The notes beneath the pieces were generated by a model. It was given only the letters and a program-made list of their open reading frames with translations, searched no databases and had not been told where the DNA came from. DNA of 10,109 nt from Deltaproteobacteria bacterium (GTDB lineage Bacteria; Desulfobacterota; DSM-4660; Desulfatiglandales; HGW-15): positions 1 to 10,109 of the forward strand of contig JAFDIC010000109.1 of NCBI GenBank assembly GCA_019308525.1. Reading direction: 5' to 3'. The position numbers were made by a program, and so were the translations under genes. Numbering within the stretch: the first letter of the stretch is position 1; every line of letters starts with the position of its first letter. Of the stretch, positions 1-6,687 are shown one piece after another.

Positions 1-289
1 TCGTTGAAAAACTTGGTCCTTAGGGCCAGTCGAAGATCCCGCTTTGCGGGGGTCAGAGACCGAAGGCTACGCCGTGCTATTGCGGCAAAGAATCCAGGAG
101 TCAGAATCCAGAATAAGAGTTTGGCCTTTTGCTCAACCAACAGTATAGATCTGTTGGAGCCAAGCGACATGAGAGTTCTTCTGGCTCCTGACTTCTGAAT
201 TCTGGCTTCTCAATGTCGTTGCTTGCTTTGGGCCATAGCCCCTTTCAGGGGTCAAGCAAAGCCGGGCCCTCTGGACCCGGATCTTTATT
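1..289. other. non-coding region with inverted repeats downstream of the cassette
   Basis: I see no credible gene here; the open frames have no recognisable content. The stretch holds a short GC hairpin at 38-50 (cccgc/gcggg), an imperfect inverted repeat whose arms lie near 91-113 and 180-207 and share gtcag/aatccag-type words, and an inner hairpin at 137-157 (ccaacag/ctgttgg, 7-nt loop) with an outer ttggc/gccaa pair at 121-125 and 159-163. Two further hairpins at 239-251 and 262-280 lie just past the minus-strand operon. Such piled-up small inverted repeats look like remnants of dispersed intergenic repeats, but this is inference. Confidence 0.6.
239..280 (-). terminator. probable transcription terminator of the dctPQM-BKACE operon
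   Basis: Nine bases past the BKACE stop codon, reading the minus strand, comes a stem ccgggtcc / gggcccgg with loop aga (262-280), eight pairs including one G-U, followed by a modest T-rich stretch (ctttgctt). A second hairpin, cccct/agggg with a 3-nt loop, follows at 239-251. Position and GC-rich stem fit an intrinsic terminator. The T-tract is weak, so termination may be partial or need Rho. Confidence 0.5.
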
Positions 290-1162
290 CTAATGATCCA
301 GACTCAGGATCTTCCGTGCTTCCCTGGGCGTGGCGATTTCCCGGCCTATCTGGCTGGCGATCCCGGCGATCTTGCTCACCATCTGGGCATTGCTTTCTGC
401 GAGCACTCCATCTGAAATGTATATGCAATCCTCAAGCCCCACGCGGACGTGTCCTCCTGTTCCAATTGCGACCGGCGCAAGGGTGTAAATGTCCAGCCCC
501 ACCACGCACAAAGACCAGGTCGAGCCCTGGGGCAGAGCAGCCTTCAGAAACACCAGGTTCTCCACTGCGGCCTGCATCCCACCCAGGACCCCCAGGACAA
601 ACTGGAAGTGAAGAGGTGGATCAATGGCGCTGATATCGTGAAGGATTTTGACATTGTTTATCATACCTGCATCGTAGATCTCGCTTTCCGGCTTCACCCC
701 GTGCTCCTTCATGGTATCAGCGAACCTCAGCAATTGGGACCATGGATTTAACTGGACGGCGTCGAGCACGAACTTCCTCTTCTTGCGGCTCAGGATCCCG
801 AAGTTAATCGAGCCCGAATTCAAGGACGCCATCTCAGGTTTTGTATCAGGTTCGGCCGAGAGGGACGGTATGATCCCTATCCTTTCGTCGAAAGTCATGC
901 CCGGACCTCCACCGGTAGATACATTTATGACAATGTCGCACTCCTTGCGGATGAGTCGAATCGTTTCCCTGAAGAGGTCTACATCCTGGACGGGCTTGCC
1001 GGTTGAAGGCTCTCGAACGTGCAGATGAACGACAGCCGCGCCTGCCCTGTGGGCTTCGATCGTGGAGCCCGCGATTTCCTCCGGGGTATGGGGGATATGA
1101 GGGTTCTGTTCCCTCGAGGTCAAGGATCCGGTGACAGCGACAGTGATAATGAGTTTCTCCAT
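290..1162 (-). CDS. BKACE-family beta-keto acid cleavage enzyme (DUF849)
   Basis: Family members are Zn-dependent enzymes that transfer the CoA of acetyl-CoA to a cleaved beta-keto acid, giving acetoacetate and a new acyl-CoA; the founding member Kce acts on 3-keto-5-aminohexanoate in lysine fermentation. From the chosen ATG the protein is 290 residues, the usual family length. Visible landmarks are the metal-binding HLH at 46-48, S82 in VSTGGG, the PEMASLNSGSINFG block at 109-122, FQFVLGVLGG at 186-195, and RVGLED at 240-245 with the third metal ligand E244. The numbering of H46, H48 and S82 matches what I recall for Kce. The Kce Glu14, which contacts the substrate amine, is Leu14 here, so the substrate is probably not an amino-keto acid. 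The start at 1162 has AGGAGG nine bases upstream; ATG codons at 1168 and 1240 are alternatives. It is the last gene of the TRAP operon, 90 bases after dctM. Confidence 0.93.
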   Translation of the reverse strand: MEKLIITVAVTGSLTSREQNPHIPHTPEEIAGSTIEAHRAGAAVVHLHVREPSTGKPVQDVDLFRETIRLIRKECDIVINVSTGGGPGMTFDERIGIIPSLSAEPDTKPEMASLNSGSINFGILSRKKRKFVLDAVQLNPWSQLLRFADTMKEHGVKPESEIYDAGMINNVKILHDISAIDPPLHFQFVLGVLGGMQAAVENLVFLKAALPQGSTWSLCVVGLDIYTLAPVAIGTGGHVRVGLEDCIYISDGVLAESNAQMVSKIAGIASQIGREIATPREARKILSLDH

Positions 1163-1252
1163 GGTCATCAACCTCCTAAAATCCTGATATGTTGTCATCC
1201 ATTCTCGGTCTATCCCTCTATTCCGAACCTGGCCCATCAAACCATTCCCTTT

Positions 1253-2566
1253 CTAAGGAAAAAGAAGATCGGGGAGCCATGTCACGATGCCAGGAAAGAC
1301 CATGCAGAGTCCGAGAACGATGAACTTAAGGGATACAAAGGGTATGATGGACTTATAGATATCAGTCATGTTGGTTTGAGGTGGGGCTACGGCCTTGAGA
1401 TAGAATAGGGCGAAGCCGTAAGGAGGCGTCTGGATGGCGATTTCCATGTTCAGGATCATGAGGATCCCAAACCATATGGGGTCAAACCCCAGTGAAACCG
1501 CCATGGGCGTGTAAAGGGGAGCGCAGATAAGAACGATGATAAACTCGTCGATGAAACATCCCAGCAAAAGCAGGCTCATTTGCATGAGAACGATTACGCC
1601 CATGGGACTCACGTTCCACTCAATGGTGAGCTTGTTCAACAGCTTACCCGCGCCCATGAGCATGTAGAAATTGCTGAAGGTCGTAGCCCCGATGATTATC
1701 CAGACAACCATCCCGGTCAGCTTCATGCTACCGATAGAGGCTTCCCTTATCACATTCCAGTTGAACTGCCGATAGAAAAGCGCAATTCCGGCCGCACCAA
1801 AAGACCCTACGGCGGCCGCCTCGGTTGGAGTGGCAACGCCGAAGAGAATGGATCCGAGAACCATGAAAACAAGGCCAAAGGCGATGGCCAAGTCACGGGC
1901 TGCGATCACTTTGTCTTTCAACACGCCCCTCTCCTTCTTTGAAAGAGGCGGCCCCATAGCAGGGCTGAAGAAGCACCTGCTCGCGATGTACAGGACGAAT
2001 AAGCTCGACATCAAGAGCCCGGGGATGACGCCTCCTGCAAACATCTTTCCGAGAGACGTGTTGGTCTGGGAACTGAACACTATCATGACAATACTGGGGG
2101 GTATCAGAATGCCCATCCCACCCCCCGCCATAACCGCTCCGAGGGTCAAGTGCTTGTCGTAGAGGCGTTTGAGCATGGGTGGGATGCATACCGTCCCGGC
2201 CGTGAGAATGCCGGCGCCAATGATGCCCACCATGGCGCTCATGAGGGTGCACATGATGATTACACCAATGGCCAGGCCGCCCCTCAGCCTCCCTGCGAGA
2301 ATGTGCATGGCGTGGAACATGGCCTCTCCCATTCCTGAACGGAGCAGGATCTGGCCCATAAAGATGAACAGAGGGATGGCCAGGAGGATGAAGTTGGTTA
2401 CCGCCCCCATGGCCGTCGAAGGTATGATCTGAAATGACTGGGGTCCCCACAGTATTGCTCCGAAGGCCATGGCCAGGCCTCCCAGCGCAAAGGCCACGGG
2501 GGTTCCGATGACAAAGGATATCAGAATACCGGCAAAGAGAAGCGCGGAAAGGAGTTCAATACTCAC
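1253..2566 (-). CDS. dctM: TRAP transporter large permease subunit DctM
   Basis: Large membrane subunit of a tripartite ATP-independent periplasmic transporter, which takes up carboxylate-type solutes with sodium or proton symport. The 437-residue product is hydrophobic throughout, with the family's repeated helices. It shows the GMGILIPPS motif followed by the SLGKMFAGGVIPG segment, and an early FVIGTPVAFALGG segment. I chose the GTG at 2566-2564 because AAGGAG lies eight bases upstream, because the GTG overlaps the dctQ stop as GTGA (typical translational coupling), and because the protein then begins with the first membrane helix (SIELLSALLFAG). A longer open frame back to 2692 only adds a polar sequence read through dctQ. 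It ends in TAG and is followed by the BKACE gene. Substrate cannot be read from this subunit. Confidence 0.95.
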   Translation of the reverse strand: MSIELLSALLFAGILISFVIGTPVAFALGGLAMAFGAILWGPQSFQIIPSTAMGAVTNFILLAIPLFIFMGQILLRSGMGEAMFHAMHILAGRLRGGLAIGVIIMCTLMSAMVGIIGAGILTAGTVCIPPMLKRLYDKHLTLGAVMAGGGMGILIPPSIVMIVFSSQTNTSLGKMFAGGVIPGLLMSSLFVLYIASRCFFSPAMGPPLSKKERGVLKDKVIAARDLAIAFGLVFMVLGSILFGVATPTEAAAVGSFGAAGIALFYRQFNWNVIREASIGSMKLTGMVVWIIIGATTFSNFYMLMGAGKLLNKLTIEWNVSPMGVIVLMQMSLLLLGCFIDEFIIVLICAPLYTPMAVSLGFDPIWFGILMILNMEIAIQTPPYGFALFYLKAVAPPQTNMTDIYKSIIPFVSLKFIVLGLCMVFPGIVTWLPDLLFP

Positions 2567-3084
2567 GGAATCATCTCCTTCCCGGTGATGGCCAGATACA
2601 GGCTCTTTATCCAGTTTGAGATCTGCTGTAGGAGGATCAGAAAGGCACCCGCTGGAATCATCAGTTTGTAATGTCCGATGGGAGGGGCCCATTCGCCGGG
2701 TCTTGTTTCGTGATTCACGATGGCATCAAAGGCGGGTCCCCAGGTCGTCATGATAGTCAGGATGATGAAGTAGAGAATGAGGAGGCCGTTTACCAGGTCC
2801 AGAACAGCCCTCTTCCTGGGTGAGACTCTGCCATAAACAATGTCCACGTTGATGTGCTCCCGAAGCCTGTGCACGTAGGCCCCTGCTAGAAGGCCCGTGT
2901 AACCGAACATGAAAATGGACACATCAAAGGCCCAGACCGTGGGTCGCCCAAAGATGTATCTGGAAACAACCTCGTATCCCAGGACACAAACCATGGCCGG
3001 CATGAGTACACTGACGGTCAAGGCAATGATCCTGGTCAACTTTTCAACGGCTCGAATATAGACCCTCAGGATTTTCATAGTCAT
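2563..3084 (-). CDS. dctQ: TRAP transporter small permease subunit DctQ
   Basis: Small four-helix membrane subunit that pairs with DctM in the inner membrane. The product is about 173 residues, normal for DctQ. It shows four hydrophobic segments and the family motif region YEVVSRYIFGRPTVWAFD after the first helix, then GLLAGAYVHRLREHINVD, a typical DctQ stretch. The start is uncertain by two codons. ATG at 3084 and ATG at 3078 are both possible, and the only ribosome-binding-like run (GGGG at 3089-3086) is better spaced for 3078. It overlaps dctM by four bases and lies about 150 bases after dctP, with a strong stem-loop between. Confidence 0.93.
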   Translation of the reverse strand: MTMKILRVYIRAVEKLTRIIALTVSVLMPAMVCVLGYEVVSRYIFGRPTVWAFDVSIFMFGYTGLLAGAYVHRLREHINVDIVYGRVSPRKRAVLDLVNGLLILYFIILTIMTTWGPAFDAIVNHETRPGEWAPPIGHYKLMIPAGAFLILLQQISNWIKSLYLAITGKEMIP

Positions 3085-3164
3085 GCCCCGAAATCTTTGG
3101 GGGTATTTCGCGAAGGTATGCTGTGGCCATAGTCATCACGCTATGGAGAGAGATCGGAGAATTT

Positions 3165-3211
3165 GGAACCGGCCTCCCCCTGTTGCAGGGCTCTCATGGT
3201 GGGCCGGTTCC
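3165..3211 (-). promoter_or_regulatory. intercistronic stem-loop between dctP and dctQ
   Basis: A perfect 10-bp inverted repeat, ggaaccggcc at 3165-3174 and ggccggttcc at 3202-3211, encloses a second small hairpin at 3178-3190 (ccctg/caggg, 3-nt loop). In the minus-strand message it follows the dctP stop directly and has no T-run after it, so it is more likely an mRNA-stabilising or partial-attenuation structure than a full terminator. A weaker 6-bp hairpin (ccatag/ctatgg) lies at 3127-3146. Such structures would let the periplasmic receptor be made in excess of the membrane subunits; this role is inferred. Confidence 0.65.
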
Positions 3212-3235
3212 CTTTACATAATCGATTTGGCAGTG

Positions 3236-4264
3236 CTACCGGAGGTTGTACTGCTTAATGAATTCGGTCATTGCTTCTATGGCATCTTGCGATGTCTGGT
3301 CCGCCTTGGCATAGTCGCCCCAGACACTCTTGCCGGCTTCAAACCACCTCGCCTTCTCGGCCTCGGTGATCATGGGACCGATCTTGAGACCCTGGCTTTT
3401 CATTTCGCTGAGTGCGTTTTGCTCCCAGAGAAGGCAGTATAAGCGCATTTCGATGATGTGGGTGTCGAAGGCTGCCTTGACAACCGCTTTTAGGTCCTCT
3501 GGGAGCTTGTTCCAGGCCTTGGCATTAACGAGAAAAGGAGCGGCCTGGTACCCGGCGATGGGCACGGGAAACAGGTACTTGGCGACCTCGTAAAACTTCC
3601 CCGCCTTGAAATCAAGAATCTGGGCTCCTACCACACCATCAACTACCCCTGTGGCCAGGCTCGTGTAAACTTCTCCAAAGGCCAGGGTCACGGGTGAGGC
3701 GCCGAGCTGCCTCATCATCTTGCCATACGCTCCCACCGCACGAAGCTTCATGCGCTTGAAATCATCCAGGCTGGTGATTTTCTTCTTTGTCAGGGCATAA
3801 CAAGCGGGTTGAAAGGCGTCGCCCAACCATTCGATTCCCCGTCCTGCGTAAGCCTTCCTGAACACTTGGGTCAACTTGGATTCACGGTACATGGCCAGCA
3901 GTCCGGCAAACACGGTCGGGCCCCCAGGCAACCCGGCCTCGATTTCGCCCACGGGAAGTTCCCCGGCATGGATGGGCATCCAAGGCTGGGCCATTTCCAG
4001 GAGTCCTGTTTTCACGGCCCCGAAGAGTTCGGGAGCGGGGACACCTTCTCCGTCATAAACCTCGTCAATTACCAGGCGGCCTCCTGACATGGCTTTCACA
4101 TCTTCGCAAAACTTGTGATATACCTTGTAGTAGTCGGATGCCCTCGGGTAAAGGAGGCCAATTTTCCACTTGAAGGTTGTCTGGGCGCCAAGCCCTGGAG
4201 GAAGGGTCGCGACAAGCAAAAATACCAGGCATGCTCCGATTGATGTGACGACTATTTTCTTCAT
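3236..4264 (-). CDS. dctP: TRAP transporter solute-binding protein DctP
   Basis: Periplasmic receptor that captures the substrate and hands it to DctQM. The 342-residue product has a clear Sec signal peptide (MKK, a hydrophobic core to about residue 22, likely cleavage near GLGA-QTT at 27-28). Family hallmarks are the GRLVIDEVYDGEG stretch at 62-74, the conserved carboxylate-binding Arg at about 175 (KLRAVGAY), and LGASPVTLAFGEVYTSLATG at 187-206 followed by VVDG. I chose the ATG at 4264 because it opens a proper signal peptide and has a G-rich run (4277-4272) seven bases upstream plus AAGGAA next to the start. It is the first gene of the dctP-Q-M-BKACE operon. The retained Arg suggests an organic acid as ligand; the exact ligand is unknown. 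Confidence 0.95.
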   Translation of the reverse strand: MKKIVVTSIGACLVFLLVATLPPGLGAQTTFKWKIGLLYPRASDYYKVYHKFCEDVKAMSGGRLVIDEVYDGEGVPAPELFGAVKTGLLEMAQPWMPIHAGELPVGEIEAGLPGGPTVFAGLLAMYRESKLTQVFRKAYAGRGIEWLGDAFQPACYALTKKKITSLDDFKRMKLRAVGAYGKMMRQLGASPVTLAFGEVYTSLATGVVDGVVGAQILDFKAGKFYEVAKYLFPVPIAGYQAAPFLVNAKAWNKLPEDLKAVVKAAFDTHIIEMRLYCLLWEQNALSEMKSQGLKIGPMITEAEKARWFEAGKSVWGDYAKADQTSQDAIEAMTEFIKQYNLR

Positions 4265-4775
4265 TTCCTTACCCCCCTTTCTTGGAAGAATGACCAACTC
4301 GCAAAAAAGTCAGAGTCGGGATGGCAAAGTAAAAAGCTTCAAGCTTCAAGTACGTTTTCAAGCCGAGCTTGGGAAATCTTACTTGCGGGAGCGCGCGAAT
4401 CTCGTGTAATGAGCCCTACTTACGCTACCTCGCAATCACCACCAGATGAAGGGCACCGCAGATCCCCAGATCCCGCTCTGCGGGGAATGGGACTTTTTAC
4501 GAAGCCATCAAAGAATGGTTCGAAAGGACATATACAGCAACCATCAGCTCTTGTTCTTCTCACCCCCCTTCTTGCCCGAATATGTCACCCAGATGGACAC
4601 GGCCCGACCCGCAAGTACGTTAATCGCCCTCTCAACAGGGCGGGTATCTGGCCAACCGGAACTCCTACAAGTCGTTCTCGGAATCTGAGGCACAAGACAT
4701 CTTATTCTTGGAGATGATCGCCACCGTTTGCTCTCTTGGGAGCCTCTACAAGGTAGCAAGGCAAGTCCCAAATGG
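4265..4775. other. long leader/intergenic region upstream of dctP
   Basis: No gene is supported here. It contains a tandem aagcttc duplication (4334-4347), the hairpin cccgc-tct-gcggg at 4472-4484 within an 18-base motif that matches 34-51 at 17 of 18 positions, the sequence gactttttacgaagccatcaa at 4491-4511, and a hairpin cgccct/agggcg at 4625-4642. If the dctP message starts at the minus-strand promoter near 4804-4832, all of this would be a 5' untranslated leader of roughly 530 nt. It resembles accumulated dispersed-repeat debris rather than a known riboswitch. Confidence 0.5.
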
Positions 4776-4786
4776 TAAAGAGATTG

Positions 4787-4815
4787 TTGACAATTAAAAC
4801 ATCTATATATACATT
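4787..4815 (+). promoter_or_regulatory. sigma70-type promoter of the GntR gene
   Basis: A perfect -35 TTGACA at 4787-4792 is followed after 17 bp by TACATT at 4810-4815 (four of six to consensus). Transcription would begin near 4822, giving an untranslated leader of about 100 nt before the regulator. The -35 box lies inside the left operator palindrome, so binding there should block the regulator's own promoter (autoregulation, inferred). Confidence 0.6.
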
Positions 4816-4832
4816 AGCCGACAAATTGTCAA
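4804..4832 (-). promoter_or_regulatory. candidate promoter of the dctPQM-BKACE operon
   Basis: On the minus strand a perfect -35 TTGACA (4832-4827) is followed after 17 bp by TATATA (4809-4804, four of six to consensus). It mirrors the plus-strand promoter and shares its spacer, so the two polymerase sites overlap fully. The -35 box lies in the right operator palindrome. The start would be near 4797, leaving a leader of over 500 nt before dctP. A closer dctP promoter is possible, but I found none convincing. Confidence 0.45.
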
Positions 4833-4919
4833 CGATCTTTTTAGCCCGATTTTTTTCAATACCTTCCCGGCCCATCGAGCCTGCGAACCGCATTCCTCCA
4901 AACCCGGCGAAGGGAGGTA

Positions 4920-5585
4920 TTGATAAGTGCTCACCACGGGGTTGAAACATTTTCCATGAACGAGAACAAGGTAGTCGAATATGTCAAGGATGCCATCATT
5001 CGAGGGCATTACCTGCCCGGGCAGAAGATTGTAGAGACACAATTATGTAAGCTCCTCGGAGTCGGGCGAAGCCGTGTTCGGGAGGCCTTTCGCCAGCTCG
5101 AGCAAGAGGACTTTATTGAAAGAATCCCCAATGCCAGCCCGGTGGTAAAGAAAATGTCCCAGAAGGATATTTCCCAGATCTGGGATCTTCTTGGCGTGCT
5201 CGAAGGGTTGGCAATGAGGGTTGCAACTCCCACCCTGAGAGAGAAAGAGGTGGGGAAGATAGAAGACCTTGTGGATAGGATGGAGCAGAACCGGGACAAT
5301 AGGTTCATGATCTATGAGTTCAATATGAGGTTTCACCAGTTTCTTACGGAGCTCGGGGGAAACAACAGGCTGACTTCCTTTGCAAATACCCTCCGGGATC
5401 AGGCCCGGAGGATGAGCCTCGAGAGTTTTTACAATCCCCAGCAAATAGAGTTTTCGCTACTGGAACATCGGGCCATACTTGAGGCCATAAAGCAAAGGCA
5501 GGCTCCAAGGGTAGAGGAACTAATAAGGGAGCACTATCTTACATCAAAAAACAGGTTGATAAGCTACATGAACAGGACCCTTTGA
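4920..5585 (+). CDS. GntR-family transcriptional regulator, FCD subfamily
   Basis: DNA-binding repressor or activator with a C-terminal ligand-sensing domain, typical of organic-acid catabolic loci. Counting from the TTG start (221 residues), the winged helix-turn-helix spans about 18-78 (PGQKIVETQLCKLLGVGRSR then VREAFRQLEQEDFIER). The all-helical FCD domain spans about 83-215, with metal-site histidines H139 (MRFHQFL), H183 (EHRAI) and H205 (REHYL); the usual Asp position before H139 is Asn135. The start is uncertain. TTG at 4920 has AGGGAGG only two bases away, while ATG at 4956 has little ribosome-binding sequence but gives a plausible 209-residue protein. It is divergent from dctP and preceded by the double operator, so it most likely controls the TRAP-BKACE operon and itself. 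The effector is probably the imported acid or its CoA ester (inference). Confidence 0.93.
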   Translation: MISAHHGVETFSMNENKVVEYVKDAIIRGHYLPGQKIVETQLCKLLGVGRSRVREAFRQLEQEDFIERIPNASPVVKKMSQKDISQIWDLLGVLEGLAMRVATPTLREKEVGKIEDLVDRMEQNRDNRFMIYEFNMRFHQFLTELGGNNRLTSFANTLRDQARRMSLESFYNPQQIEFSLLEHRAILEAIKQRQAPRVEELIREHYLTSKNRLISYMNRTL

Positions 5586-5696
5586 AGGAATGTGCGGCGG
5601 GTGGGGAAATCGCTACGAGTCTTTTGTGCCATCCTGAACTTGTGCTCTGAGGTGGGCAGAAGGATTATGAATGCGGGGTGAAACCCTATGCCCAGC

Positions 5697-6575
5697 TCAA
5701 GCCTCATTGGATTCAAGGTAGCCCAGATAACCCTTCACGGAATTTCGCAGGAACCATCGTTCCCTTTCCTTGACCGGAGGAGACATTTTGCTCCACGCCT
5801 CCAAGTTGGAATCTGTGGCCAGGAGTCGGCGCACGCAACTCTCGGCAAGGCCCTGATCTACCTGTGCTTTTTCCTTTTCAATGACTTCCTTCCACAGGAG
5901 TAACTGATCCCTCGATCTGCGCAACATCCTTTGTGAGTCCCCGGCCATTCCGAAGTGGGAATAGCAGATAGGAAGCCTGTCTCTTTCCAGCAAGAGATCG
6001 ATACTGTTGAGGGCCCTGTCAAGGTGGAAAACAGGAGGAGTTGCCGGCCGCAGGTACTCTGAATCGTCAATATGAAAGTAGTTGCCACCTGCCTCACCGA
6101 CAAAGAGGTGCCCCTCGTAGATGAAGCTCAGGTGATGGGGGGCATGGCCAGGAGTCTCAATGATGTCGAGGCCGTCTATCCTTGCGTGCATGTGGGAGAG
6201 CAGCCTTTCCTCGGGGACAGGTCCAGGGGAGCCGTAGCTGTCTGCAAGGTCGCCGAGGACATTGAGGCTGCCTTGCCACAACCTCGATGGTTCCACCAGG
6301 TGCGACAGTCCCTTATGGTGGCAGATCGCCGAGGCCATGGGAAATTGCTCCAGAAACTCCGCAAGCCCTCCCGCGTGATCCAGGTGGATATGGGAGAGAA
6401 GGACATAGTCCACCGTTTCAATACCCAACCCCCGCAGTGAACTAATTAGACGGTGAACCGATGCGGACGGTCCCACGTCGATCACAATTGTCTTCTCACC
6501 CCTCAATAGCCAGGAACCGATAAAATGGCCGAATCCAGCCCTATCCTGTTGGATCTCCACAAGCAAAGGCTCCAA
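5697..6575 (-). CDS. metallo-beta-lactamase-fold metal-dependent hydrolase
   Basis: Cytoplasmic MBL-fold protein of the glyoxalase II-like group, 292 residues from the TTG at 6575. The dinuclear metal site is readable: HIHLDH at 62-67, H144 in TPGHAPHH, and H207 in YSHFG. The bridging acidic residue, usually Asp in a GD motif, appears to be Glu161 (FVGEAGG). No signal peptide is seen. The start is uncertain: TTG 6575 has GGGGG seven bases upstream, and GTG 6560 has GGAG nine bases upstream, five codons further in. It is convergent with the GntR gene and divergent from pit, so it is probably monocistronic. The substrate cannot be deduced; thioester, lactone or phosphodiester hydrolysis are all possible for the fold. 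The C-terminal 80 residues are a helical extension of unknown role. Confidence 0.88.
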   Translation of the reverse strand: MEPLLVEIQQDRAGFGHFIGSWLLRGEKTIVIDVGPSASVHRLISSLRGLGIETVDYVLLSHIHLDHAGGLAEFLEQFPMASAICHHKGLSHLVEPSRLWQGSLNVLGDLADSYGSPGPVPEERLLSHMHARIDGLDIIETPGHAPHHLSFIYEGHLFVGEAGGNYFHIDDSEYLRPATPPVFHLDRALNSIDLLLERDRLPICYSHFGMAGDSQRMLRRSRDQLLLWKEVIEKEKAQVDQGLAESCVRRLLATDSNLEAWSKMSPPVKERERWFLRNSVKGYLGYLESNEA

Positions 6576-6623
6576 AAGGGTTCCCCCAAATGAAGAAATA
6601 ATAACGGTACGTCCGCTTCCGAG

Positions 6624-6652
6624 AACATAGAATGTGTTGCCCTGGAAATCAA
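6624..6652 (-). promoter_or_regulatory. candidate promoter of the MBL-fold gene
   Basis: On the minus strand TTGATT (6652-6647) and TATGTT (6629-6624) are separated by exactly 17 bp, each with four of six consensus bases. The start would be about 40-55 nt before the gene. It is moderate by sequence alone. Confidence 0.4.
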
Positions 6653-6687
6653 GAAAAACGGCGTGGAATTTTTCCTTGACTTATGCG

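Larger units (their letters stand above)
4776..4843. promoter_or_regulatory. symmetrical GntR-type double operator
   Basis: Bases 4776-4795 and 4824-4843 are inverted copies of one another with 18 of 20 positions matching, including a perfect 10-bp core (gttgacaatt / aattgtcaac), separated by 28 bp. Each arm contains its own short palindrome, attgt-tg-acaat at 4783-4794 and attgt-ca-acgat at 4825-4836, the size and style of GntR-family sites. The two centres are 42 bp apart, four turns of B-DNA, so two dimers would sit on the same face. The adjacent FCD regulator at 4920-5585 is the likely ligand-responsive binder. Confidence 0.75.

Noticed and set aside
38..50. GC hairpin considered as a CRISPR or REP unit
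   Set aside because: Only two separated copies are in the window, with no spacer array; recorded only as a dispersed repeat.
4..198. 64-codon open frame at the left edge
   Set aside because: It runs through the hairpins and inverted repeats of 34-157, is Arg/Ser-rich and has no recognisable content.
1893..2450. 185-codon His- and Gly-rich frame inside dctM
   Set aside because: Same strand, wrong frame within a membrane protein gene; its composition is that expected of a shifted frame through hydrophobic codons.
2567..2692. N-terminal extension of DctM to an ATG at 2692
   Set aside because: The extra 42 residues are polar and lie within dctQ; the GTG at 2566 has a good ribosome site and the coupled GTGA overlap.
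4409..4771. Several overlapping short open frames (about 75-102 codons) on both strands in the dctP leader
   Set aside because: No recognisable domain, odd composition, mutual overlap on both strands and presence within repeat-like DNA; better explained as non-coding.
4702..5042. Minus-strand open frames across the GntR promoter
   Set aside because: They cross the operator and the start of a well-supported gene and show no family features.
5676..5686. gggt-gaa-accc hairpin as terminator between the GntR and MBL genes
   Set aside because: Only four base pairs and no T-run on either strand.
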